DNA of 64,000 nucleotides from a virus, in IMG/VR virus record IMGVR_UViG_3300021419_000004, positions 1 through 64,000 of that record. One strand, written 5' to 3'. The position numbers and the translations under genes are program-made. Shown one piece after another: positions 57,680 to 64,000 of this stretch. Position 1 is the first letter of the stretch; the number at the start of each line of letters is the position of its first letter. The notes beneath the pieces are model-generated. The model searched no databases, was not told where the DNA came from, and saw only the letters and a list, made by a program, of their open reading frames with translations.

Positions 57680-57970
57680 TCACAGGATGCAGGGATCCAC
57701 GTCCACGTCCCACTCTTCATCGATGTTCCCATCGCAGTCGTTGTCGAGGCCATCGCAGATCTCCTCGGCCGCGGGGGAGGTGTCCGGGTCCTGATCGTCG
57801 CAGTCTTCACCCTCACTCCAGACGCCGACCTCGATGAAGTAGCCGTCTCCGTCGCAGTCCTCGAGCCCATACCCGTCGCAGGTGGTGTCGGTTGCAGTAT
57901 CGGAGGTGTCGGAGGTGTCGATGGCACTCAAGGGGGAGCGGCAGGCCAGGAAGAAGAGGAGGAGGGTCAT
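57680..57970 (-). CDS. Lipoprotein with CDGxDNDCDG metal-binding motif
   Basis: 96 aa. MTLLLFFLAC is a lipoprotein signal with Cys lipobox. The mature chain has Thr-Ser-Asp repeats (DTSDTSDTATD), then EDCDDQDPDT and ICDGLDNDCDGNIDE, the Ca-binding-type repeat common in myxobacterial and deltaproteobacterial secreted proteins. Suggests host origin of this gene. Surface-located accessory (moron-like) protein is my inference. Confidence 0.78.
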   Translation of the reverse strand: MTLLLFFLACRSPLSAIDTSDTSDTATDTTCDGYGLEDCDGDGYFIEVGVWSEGEDCDDQDPDTSPAAEEICDGLDNDCDGNIDEEWDVDVDPCIL

Positions 57971-58021
57971 GGGGTGCCCGTGTCTGGTTGAGCTCCAGTG
58001 CTCATGGGACACTACGGCCAG

Positions 58022-58083
58022 GATCCCTGAGTCTTCATTTCAGGGCCTTGCAGGATCCCGGGATCCCAGGATCCTGGGATCCT
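58022..58083. repeat. GGATCC array and 22-bp perfect palindrome
   Basis: GGATCC occurs at 58022, 58054, 58062, 58070 and 58078; the last four are 8 bp apart (GGATCCNN repeats). The stretch 58062-58083 is a perfect 22-bp palindrome, with an imperfect extension of four more matched pairs. It lies between the integrase stop and the lipoprotein start: an attachment/recombination site or a terminator. Confidence 0.8.
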
Positions 58084-58102
58084 GGGAGGACCGCCTTGTC
58101 CG

Positions 58103-59035
58103 TCAGTCCAGCTCATCAACTGCGGAGGCCAGGTCGCCGGCGCGCGGCTTGGTGTAGCGGCTGGTGGTCGAGATGTTGCTGTGCCCCAGCAGCTGCTGCA
58201 CCACACGCATCTCCACGCCCTTGTCCAACAGCAGCCGGGTCGCGAAGGTGTGCCGCAGCGTGTGGGGAGTGGCCTTGCCGGCGTTGCCGGGCAGCCCCTG
58301 GCGGGCCTTGCTGAGCTGCTTGCGCACCGTGGAGGGGCTGACCACGCCGTGGCTGTCCCCGGGGAAGAGGTAGCCGCTCACAGGCCCGTCCTGCCGCTCC
58401 CGGAGATGCACCCAGCTGTCGATGAGCCTGCGTGCGCGGGAGTTCAACGGCACCCAGCGCAAGGTGTTGCCCTTGCACGGGCCGATGCCGGAGGGCTTCC
58501 AGCTCCGCTGCACCTCGATGCCCCAGGCCTTCCCCTGCCGCTGCAGGTCTCCTCGACGGAGCGCCACAGCCTCACCGACGCGCAGGCCGGTCTCAGGGAG
58601 CAACTGCAGGATGACGGCGATGTCGTCCGAGCAGACGTGCTGCACGGCGTTCCGGTACTCGTTGAGCTCCTCCTCGGTGAGACCCTCGCCCACGAAACCA
58701 GTCTCACCTACGTTGGCCCTGCGGACCTTGGGCAGCACCTGGCGTACGGCCCGGGAGGCGTCGTCCCTGGACGCCCCCTTGTAGCGCAGCCACCAGCGGA
58801 CGGCGGCACTGTAGCTGTCCCGGGTGCCCCGGGGTGTAGCGGGAGAGACAGCCTGCTGCAGCCAATCCAGTGGAGGTACGGCGATTCGGCCCTGCTCATC
58901 CAACCACTGGTGGGCCAGTCGGGCGTAGGTGCCAGCGGAGGAGGGGCTGAGTCCACCGTCCTCCACGAGGTAGGCCACAAAGGCCTGCCGGGCGTTGTCG
59001 AGGGGGTCTGTGGATCGGCTGATGATGTCACCCAT
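58103..59035 (-). CDS. Tyrosine recombinase (XerC/XerD-like integrase)
   Basis: 310 aa. A SAM-like core-binding domain (residues 10-105) precedes the catalytic domain with GLRVGEAVALR (Arg), HTLRHTFAT (His-x2-Arg), GHSNISTTSRYT (His and Tyr nucleophile). Complete and apparently active. Likely catalyses integration or dimer resolution; the GGATCC palindrome just downstream may be a target. Confidence 0.93.
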   Translation of the reverse strand: MGDIISRSTDPLDNARQAFVAYLVEDGGLSPSSAGTYARLAHQWLDEQGRIAVPPLDWLQQAVSPATPRGTRDSYSAAVRWWLRYKGASRDDASRAVRQVLPKVRRANVGETGFVGEGLTEEELNEYRNAVQHVCSDDIAVILQLLPETGLRVGEAVALRRGDLQRQGKAWGIEVQRSWKPSGIGPCKGNTLRWVPLNSRARRLIDSWVHLRERQDGPVSGYLFPGDSHGVVSPSTVRKQLSKARQGLPGNAGKATPHTLRHTFATRLLLDKGVEMRVVQQLLGHSNISTTSRYTKPRAGDLASAVDELD

Positions 59036-59044
59036 GGATGCAGT

Positions 59045-59650
59045 CTACTCCTCTCCGGGGGCGGCAGGGGGAGCAGGCCGAAGGCGGGGCACTTGCTGCC
59101 GCTCTCGCAGGACCTGGACCTCCTCCAGCAGCCTGGATGGGCACAGGGCCGAAACGGGGTCGTAGGCGCCCCACAGCTCGACAGGGAGGCCGCAGAACTC
59201 GCAGCGGCCATCCTCGTCCTCGGCGTGCCCGAAGCGCGCCGCCTCGGCGTCCAAGTCTGCGGGGGGTACGGGGACTTGCGCCAGCGGCCGGGGCTCAAGC
59301 ACGTCCATGGCCTCCGCCTCGCTGTGAGCGATGACCGCCAGGGCCCGGAGCGTCGCTTCGGCGTAGCCCGCGGCGTGCCCGTAGTCAGGGCCGGCTTCCT
59401 GCAGCATCTCCACAGCATCGTCTGCCAGGCCGGCGGCGTGCCTCAGGGTATCACCCAGGGCGCGCTGGGGCGCTGGTGGAGGCGGAGGCACGAGGGAGAT
59501 GGGATCGGGGGGCAGATTCCGTCCCACAAGACCCTCGGGCCAGGGAGCCCCACAGGTCCCACAACCGCGCTGGTTCTCGGCGCAGATGGCGGTCCAGTTG
59601 CCCGTGACGCCGCAGCGGCACTGCACAATCTCGGAAGGCTGACGGTTCAT
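59045..59650 (-). CDS. Zinc-containing hypothetical protein, 201 aa
   Basis: Cys-rich N-terminus (CRCGVTGNWTAICAENQRGCGTCG) suggests a zinc ribbon; the C-terminal part has CEFCG. Middle is Pro-rich. Unrecognised. Start overlaps the 108-aa gene's stop region. First gene upstream of the integrase in this leftward operon. Confidence 0.74.
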   Translation of the reverse strand: MNRQPSEIVQCRCGVTGNWTAICAENQRGCGTCGAPWPEGLVGRNLPPDPISLVPPPPPAPQRALGDTLRHAAGLADDAVEMLQEAGPDYGHAAGYAEATLRALAVIAHSEAEAMDVLEPRPLAQVPVPPADLDAEAARFGHAEDEDGRCEFCGLPVELWGAYDPVSALCPSRLLEEVQVLRERQQVPRLRPAPPAAPGEE

Positions 59651-59976
59651 CACCGCTCCTGGTAGGCCATCTGGGCCCGGCAGTCGTTGCGAGGGCGGGT
59701 CGTGCAGGTGACTTCGATCACGCCGTGGGGTGTGCCTGCGAAGCACTGGTACACGTCGTTGCCTGCAGGGATGACCCGCCACGCGCAGATGGCGTCGGCG
59801 CCCTGGTAGGCGTCGATGACGCTGGCGGCGTCCTGCTCGGCCATGGGGGCGTACTCGTCAGCCTTGTAGGCCTCCACGATGATGGCGGTGAGCGCGCATA
59901 CACCCACGATGAGGCCGAGAAGGAAGGGCCAAAGGTTGCGGAGCCGGTACCGGTCCCGCACTCGTGCAGTCTGCAT
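59650..59976 (-). CDS. Single-pass membrane protein, 108 aa
   Basis: Basic N-terminus (RVRDRYRLRNL), membrane helix (WPFLLGLIVGVCALTAIIV), and a Cys-containing domain outside (ICAWRV, QCFAG, TCTTRPRNDC). Probably exported part with disulfides. GAGGACGACGACATG leader, as in the late module. Confidence 0.74.
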   Translation of the reverse strand: MQTARVRDRYRLRNLWPFLLGLIVGVCALTAIIVEAYKADEYAPMAEQDAASVIDAYQGADAICAWRVIPAGNDVYQCFAGTPHGVIEVTCTTRPRNDCRAQMAYQER

Positions 59977-59986
59977 GTCGTCGTCC

Positions 59987-60433
59987 TCAGCCGGCGGAGA
60001 GCCGCTCGGCGCAGATGGGCCCAAGGCCCCGTTGGATGGATTCAGGGTTGGTCAGTGGGCGCCCGCAGGCGCTGCACTTGCCCTCGTGGAAGAAGCGGAC
60101 CTGGGCCAGCTTGTCGGCGTTGTGGTTGTAGAGCTGGGCGTGTAGCCAGCGGAAGGCGGCGGAGGCTTGGTAGGGGCCGGAGATACTGAGAGGCAGCGGG
60201 CCAGCGCCACGGAGCTCGGAGACACAGCTCCGGTCCTCGGAGAGCGTACCCAGCCACTCCGCCCTGCCTTCCAGGCCTCCGCGCATCCAGTAGAGCGCGG
60301 TGCCATCGAGTTGGAAGGTCAGGTGCTTGTCGGTGCGGCTGGACTGCAGAGTGAACACGGCGTGCTTGCCCTGCAGGAAGCGCTTGATGTCCTCCGGCTC
60401 GGTGAGCTCGCCGCGGCGGGAGGCAGTGGTCAT
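59987..60433 (-). CDS. Protein with DUF6011-like zinc ribbon, 148 aa
   Basis: The C-terminal CSACGRPLTNPESIQRGLGPICA is the DUF6011 zinc-ribbon signature (CxxC...GxGPxC). The N-terminus is alpha/beta. Such domains often accompany DNA- or RNA-handling accessory proteins. ATGA-type overlap with the upstream 165-aa gene. Confidence 0.76.
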   Translation of the reverse strand: MTTASRRGELTEPEDIKRFLQGKHAVFTLQSSRTDKHLTFQLDGTALYWMRGGLEGRAEWLGTLSEDRSCVSELRGAGPLPLSISGPYQASAAFRWLHAQLYNHNADKLAQVRFFHEGKCSACGRPLTNPESIQRGLGPICAERLSAG

Positions 60434-60927
60434 CGCCGCCTCTTCTTGCCGCGACGGTTGCGGCCCTTGCCCTTGTGGTTGCTGCCCCGCCTGGCGGCCC
60501 GGTTGTTGGGTGGTGCGCCCGGTGCGAGTGCTTCGAGGCGGTCTATGTAGGGGTGGCTGGGCTGGAGACGATCAAGTCCATGGTGATAGGTGCCGATGGC
60601 CCGTTGAATCTTCTCCGGCCAGCCGCGCTTGAACTGCACCAGACAGCCGGCGTGGAGGGTGTTGCTCAGGTACGCAGGGTGAGCCTCCACGGGTTCGTCC
60701 AAGATCTCCGCGTGGACGCCGGGCTCCTGCTCCAGCAGCTCTTTGACCTCCCGGGCTGTTTCAGCCGGGCCGGTCACAGCATACACGCCATCCTCGGTGG
60801 TGATCTTGATGCAGACCTCGCCGTCTCGCAGCTTGCCCTGCACGTAGGCCAGCCCATCGTTGTGCTCAGTTGCTGCGGGCGTGCCTGCTGCATCTGCGCG
60901 GGCCGTCACGTCTTCCTTAGCGCTCAT
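60430..60927 (-). CDS. Hypothetical protein with basic tail, 165 aa
   Basis: N-terminal acidic alpha/beta part (VCIKITTEDGVYAVTGPA), a helical middle, and a strongly basic tail (GSNHKGKGRNRRGKKRRR) suited to nucleic-acid binding. Overlaps both neighbours. Unrecognised. Confidence 0.74.
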   Translation of the reverse strand: MSAKEDVTARADAAGTPAATEHNDGLAYVQGKLRDGEVCIKITTEDGVYAVTGPAETAREVKELLEQEPGVHAEILDEPVEAHPAYLSNTLHAGCLVQFKRGWPEKIQRAIGTYHHGLDRLQPSHPYIDRLEALAPGAPPNNRAARRGSNHKGKGRNRRGKKRRR

Positions 60928-61912
60928 CGGAGGGCCCCGGGCCGATGTCGTGGAAGCCGGGCATCCCGGCCCAGGAGTCTCGGACCAAGGGCTCCGAGAA
61001 GGCGAGGGCCTTGAGGGTCTTCGCCCTCTCGTTGTCGATCAGGCAGGGATCCTGCATGTAGTCGAGCAGCAGGGGGAGCAGGATGTCCTGGCACGCGGTG
61101 GAGGGCTTGTAGGCGATGGCCCGCACTTCGTCCTCGGTCGCCTCCCTTGCCGCATCGACGTTCTGGGCAAAGCAGCGGGGGAGGTGGTAGGGCCGGTTGA
61201 GCAGGCATCCTCGGGAGCTGGTCCAGAAGCGCAACTGTCCGTGCACGGACAGGGAGAGCAGCGGCCTGTCTGCGTAGTAGTGCACGGTCCAGTCGGAGGT
61301 AGGGGTAGGCCGCCCCAGGCTGACGCCGAAGGCGCCGTTGGGCGTCACCTTGGAGATCCGGGCCGTCAGCAGCGGCGGCCCGGACTTCTGCTTGATCTCC
61401 CGCAAGCTGGCCCGGAGCAGGCCATCGGTGCTGATCCATCCGTAGCCGGGGGCGATGGGCGGGATGGTGCTTGCGGGCTTCGTGGAGGTTGCCTCGGAGG
61501 CGGCCTCGGCGGCCCTGGCCTGCTGGGCCTTCGTCGGGGAGTAGGCGTAGCGGCCCTGGTAGAGGATGGAGTTCCGCACGCTGGTTGCCAGCAGCATGGC
61601 CAGGGCTTGCATCGCGGCATCCACGATCTGTTGCTCGGTGGCGTCTTCGTCCAGCGGCCACCAGTTCCCGACAGCTCCGCACCCGTAGCCGATGCGGAGG
61701 AGCAGTTGGCCATGCGTGCTGCCGTGGTAGACGGCCTCCCAGCGGAGCCCTTCGGTTCTCAGCAGGGACGGCCCCAGCTCGATGCCGCGGAGCACGCGGA
61801 AGAGGCGGTCGAGGGGGATGCGGCCCGGGGCAAGGCCCTCGGGGAGGCGCGCGAGGGGGGCAGGTTGTTCCTGCAGGCAGGTGGTCTTGATGCGCTGATG
61901 GTAGACGGCCAT
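60917..61912 (-). CDS. Hypothetical protein, 331 aa, operon leader
   Basis: Unrecognised soluble alpha/beta protein; mixed body with a Cys-containing GCLLNRPYHLPRCF segment. The ATG at 61912 follows the ACACGGAGA leader. First gene of the leftward operon to 58.1 kb. Confidence 0.74.
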   Translation of the reverse strand: MAVYHQRIKTTCLQEQPAPLARLPEGLAPGRIPLDRLFRVLRGIELGPSLLRTEGLRWEAVYHGSTHGQLLLRIGYGCGAVGNWWPLDEDATEQQIVDAAMQALAMLLATSVRNSILYQGRYAYSPTKAQQARAAEAASEATSTKPASTIPPIAPGYGWISTDGLLRASLREIKQKSGPPLLTARISKVTPNGAFGVSLGRPTPTSDWTVHYYADRPLLSLSVHGQLRFWTSSRGCLLNRPYHLPRCFAQNVDAAREATEDEVRAIAYKPSTACQDILLPLLLDYMQDPCLIDNERAKTLKALAFSEPLVRDSWAGMPGFHDIGPGPSDER

Positions 61913-61917
61913 GAGGA

Positions 61918-62206
61918 TCTCCGTGTCGTGTGTCTGGTCTGCCCGGCTCACGCCAGGCGGTGCTCTACAGCTATAGCTGCGGGATCCGGTCGCGTAAAGG
62001 AGCATTTACGCGATTAGCAAAAAACCCAGTGATTTCAAGCACTTACGCGCCGATCGCCAAATAAAGTGGATAAAACACTTTACGCGACGCGATCCCCCTC
62101 CTATGTTGTTTGAGGCCGGGCAAGACAAGCCCGCAGGCAAAGCGGCCCGCCTACTGCCGCTGACCGCCTGCTACCCTTCCCCCAACCCCCACCAACTGGA
62201 GCCCCG
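61918..62206. promoter_or_regulatory. Divergent control region with inverted repeats and near-consensus DnaA box
   Basis: Contains CGCGTAAA-N6-TTTACGCG (61991-62012), a second TTTACGCG near 62078-62086, CTTACGCGC at 62042, and AAAGTG...CACTTT flanking GTGGATAA. AGTGGATAA at 62065-62073 differs from the DnaA box TGTGGATAA by one base. A leftward promoter candidate (TTGAAA, 16 bp, TAATCG) overlaps the first repeat; a CAGCTATAGCTG palindrome lies near 61968. It may be an origin or a switch. Confidence 0.62.
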
Positions 62207-62689
62207 ATGTCCCGCAAGTCCCTGATCATGTCCCTGCACTCCGCCAACCCCGGCCACACCCTGGACGACATTGAGGAGGTTTTCGACCTCGGCGCCACCT
62301 CCGTCGAGGAGACCGAAGCAGCCGGAGAGGATCCCTATGCCGCCTGGGCCAGCATGACCTTGGTCGCCGCAGAAGAGGCCTTGAACGCAGCGGCAGACGC
62401 CGATGATGCGGACTACCCCGACCTGCCTGCAGTGTTCCTCGCTGGCGTCAACGCAGCACTCCCCAAGGCCACCATCGACTACTACGTGGAGCTGCTGGAG
62501 TTGGACGCCCCTGACCTCGATGACGAGCAACTCGCCATCGGCTTCGGCTACAACGACTCCCACATCATGGACCCCACCATGGACGAGGGCATGCAGCCGG
62601 TGGACCCCGTGGGCTTCTACGGAAAGCCGCTCATCGACGCCTGGATCTCCAGGGCCATCGCCTACGCCAACCAGCACGGCTACCAGTAG
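62207..62689 (+). CDS. Acidic hypothetical protein, 160 aa
   Basis: Strongly acidic and mainly helical (SVEETEAAGEDPYAAWASMTLVAAEEALNAAADADDADYPD). Unrecognised. First rightward gene after the divergent region. Confidence 0.76.
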   Translation: MSRKSLIMSLHSANPGHTLDDIEEVFDLGATSVEETEAAGEDPYAAWASMTLVAAEEALNAAADADDADYPDLPAVFLAGVNAALPKATIDYYVELLELDAPDLDDEQLAIGFGYNDSHIMDPTMDEGMQPVDPVGFYGKPLIDAWISRAIAYANQHGYQ

Positions 62690-62690
62690 C

Positions 62691-62909
62691 ATGCCCAAGC
62701 GCCTCCCGACCATCATCAGCATCACCGGCGCCAGGTCGAAGGACGAAGCGCTGGCAGCGATGGCGGACGCGTGGACCTTCATGCAGGAAGAGCAGGAGCG
62801 CCGCTTGCGCTCCCCTCGTGTCTTCCAGCACACCGGACGGGACCACCTCGTCTACTGGTGCAGCGGCCCGCACGACACCCGCCGCCTCACCATCCAGATC
62901 AGACACTGA
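62691..62909 (+). CDS. Hypothetical protein, 72 aa
   Basis: Helical start with RSKDEALAAMADAWTFMQEEQERRL then beta (HLVYWCSG, RRLTIQIRH). ATG one base after the previous TAG. Unrecognised. Confidence 0.68.
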   Translation: MPKRLPTIISITGARSKDEALAAMADAWTFMQEEQERRLRSPRVFQHTGRDHLVYWCSGPHDTRRLTIQIRH

Positions 62910-62933
62910 CCTCAACCCCCGACAGGACGCGCC

Positions 62934-63212
62934 ATGGACCCCAAGATCACCCACCTCAACGCACGCCATCAGCAGCAGCTCGCCTTCGTCATCGACTGCA
63001 ACACCATCATCGACCGCTTCCTGCGTGCCGTGCGTCGCGGTGCCGCTCCTGCTGAGGCCTGGAACGACCAGATCGACTGGCTGGATGCCTGGGCCGAGGA
63101 GATGAAGGACTGCGGCCGCCTGGACGCCGCGGAGAGCGCCAAGCAACTCGCCAAGTGGTGGTGCACCATCGACCCCCGGGCACTGGCCGCAGACGTGCGG
63201 GCTACGGCGTGA
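62934..63212 (+). CDS. Hypothetical helical protein, 92 aa
   Basis: Helical, Trp-rich (WNDQIDWLDAWAEEM, AKQLAKWWC). Unrecognised. Overlaps the next gene as GTGA. Confidence 0.7.
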   Translation: MDPKITHLNARHQQQLAFVIDCNTIIDRFLRAVRRGAAPAEAWNDQIDWLDAWAEEMKDCGRLDAAESAKQLAKWWCTIDPRALAADVRATA

Positions 63213-63355
63213 GCCGCGCGCCCAAGTCCTACCCTTGGGTGGCTGTGCTGCTGGCGGTGCTGGGCTTCTTCGCGCTGCCGATCTTCTTCGGTCTCGGAGA
63301 GGCTCTGGTCTCCTGCGGCTACGCACCGCCCCCCGGGTTCCACCCCTCCCACTGA
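63209..63355 (+). CDS. 48-aa membrane microprotein
   Basis: MSRAPKSYPWVAVLLAVLGFFALPIFFGLGEAL has one strong membrane helix; Pro-rich end with SC. GTG start overlapping the previous gene, terminator directly after. Unrecognised. Confidence 0.65.
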   Translation: MSRAPKSYPWVAVLLAVLGFFALPIFFGLGEALVSCGYAPPPGFHPSH

Positions 63356-63362
63356 ACGCAAA

Positions 63363-63397
63363 GAGCCCCCGACATGCACCATGCACATCGGGGGCTC
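63363..63397. terminator. Bidirectional terminator
   Basis: GAGCCCCCGA and TCGGGGGCTC form a perfect 10-bp stem with a 15-nt loop, between convergent genes; U-tract weak. Confidence 0.65.
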
Positions 63398-63427
63398 AGC
63401 CAATCTCCGGCACGGAGAGAGTGGACT

Positions 63428-64000
63428 CTACACCTGGGCGTCAGCACTCGGCAAGGGGAGGGGCTGGCAGCTCTCGGATTCCGCGGTGTCCAGCAGCACG
63501 GAGCGCAGGACCATCCGCAGGCCGATGACGCGGCCCTCACGGGTCTCAGGGATGCAGACCAAGGCGTCACCATCGGGGACGTGCAACGCTGCCATGGGCA
63601 GGCCGGTCTCGCTGAACCCGGAGCCGTTCTCCCGGCACAGGTCGGCGGCCACCCACTGGGACTCGTCCAGCAGGTGCATGTTGCACACCGGCATCGGGTA
63701 GCCCTCCTCGGAGGTCCGCACGAATTGCTCGATCTTGCCCTTGCGGAGCTGGGCCTCAGCAGCGTCCTTGCAGGGGATGCGGACGGTGCCGTCGGGCAGG
63801 GTCTGCACGCTCGCACGCAGGTGCTCGCTCAGCATCCGCTTGGCCAGGTAGAGGTTGATGTCGGTGCCCTTCTTGCCAGGCGTGTAGAGGTCCAGGCAGG
63901 CCTGCCCGCGCGCACCGCGGTTGAGCTGGCGCCACATCTCATCGATGTCTTGCGGCTCCGCGATGACCACGTTGGTGCCATGGCCCAAGACCGGCTTGCG
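63428..64000 (-). CDS. Hypothetical protein, partial (5' end off window)
   Basis: At least 190 aa visible. Frame is open to the window edge (RKPVLGHGTNVVIAEPQDID...), so its start is beyond 64000. Mixed alpha/beta with Cys (CLDLYTPG, CKDAAEAQL, VCNMHLLD, LCREN). Unrecognised. Confidence 0.72.
   Translation of the reverse strand, partial: RKPVLGHGTNVVIAEPQDIDEMWRQLNRGARGQACLDLYTPGKKGTDINLYLAKRMLSEHLRASVQTLPDGTVRIPCKDAAEAQLRKGKIEQFVRTSEEGYPMPVCNMHLLDESQWVAADLCRENGSGFSETGLPMAALHVPDGDALVCIPETREGRVIGLRMVLRSVLLDTAESESCQPLPLPSADAQV

Overview
High-GC, gene-dense DNA with the layout of a large temperate dsDNA phage or phage-like element. The window is an internal slice: a polymerase gene runs off the left edge and another gene runs off the right edge. 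The probable host is a myxobacterium or related deltaproteobacterial lineage. This rests on an encoded lipoprotein carrying the CDGxDNDCDG metal-binding motif and on Asp-Thr repeat tails. It is inference from family habits, not proof.

Left arm (1-27.4 kb, almost all leftward) is the early/replication arm. It holds a uracil-DNA glycosylase-PolA fusion polymerase interrupted by an intein, two D12-class adenine methylases, a RecD/Dda-like SF1 helicase, a RecA/Sak4-like ATPase, a PD-(D/E)XK RecB/Cas4-like nuclease, an SF2/SNF2-like helicase, a FliA-like sigma factor, an HNH nuclease, a CheR-like methyltransferase, a DUF3987-like protein without a P-loop, and many small genes. Genes overlap as ATGA or GTGA and form operons. 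Five near-identical palindromes, CCTGCCANNTGGCAGG or variants, lie at the heads of four leftward operons and at the start of the rightward centre. Many operon-leading genes also share an ACACGGAGA leader. This looks like a repressor regulon.

Centre (27.4-32.6 kb): a 390-bp AT-richer intergenic region with several inverted repeats, then a short rightward operon of small proteins. A leftward acidic DUF2786-like gene follows. Three tandem 13-bp palindromic iterons and a promoter precede the structural genes.

Right arm (32.6-57.4 kb, rightward) is the late module. It encodes coiled-coil proteins, a small HTH protein, a possible sRNA, a transglutaminase-like protein, eight or more small membrane proteins with Lys/Arg-rich tails, a membrane-anchored M15 endopeptidase, an extremely Arg-rich membrane protein, and a run of Gly/Asn/beta-rich proteins suited to capsid and spike roles. 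I see no terminase, portal, major tail, tape-measure or baseplate gene in this 25-kb module. The best reading is a tailless virus with an internal membrane. This is an inference and is the most interesting possibility here.

Right end (57.3-64 kb): leftward lipoprotein and tyrosine integrase genes separated by a GGATCC palindrome array, a leftward operon of small genes, a divergent control region with CGCGTAAA/TTTACGCG inverted repeats and a near-consensus DnaA box, a short rightward operon, and a bidirectional terminator.
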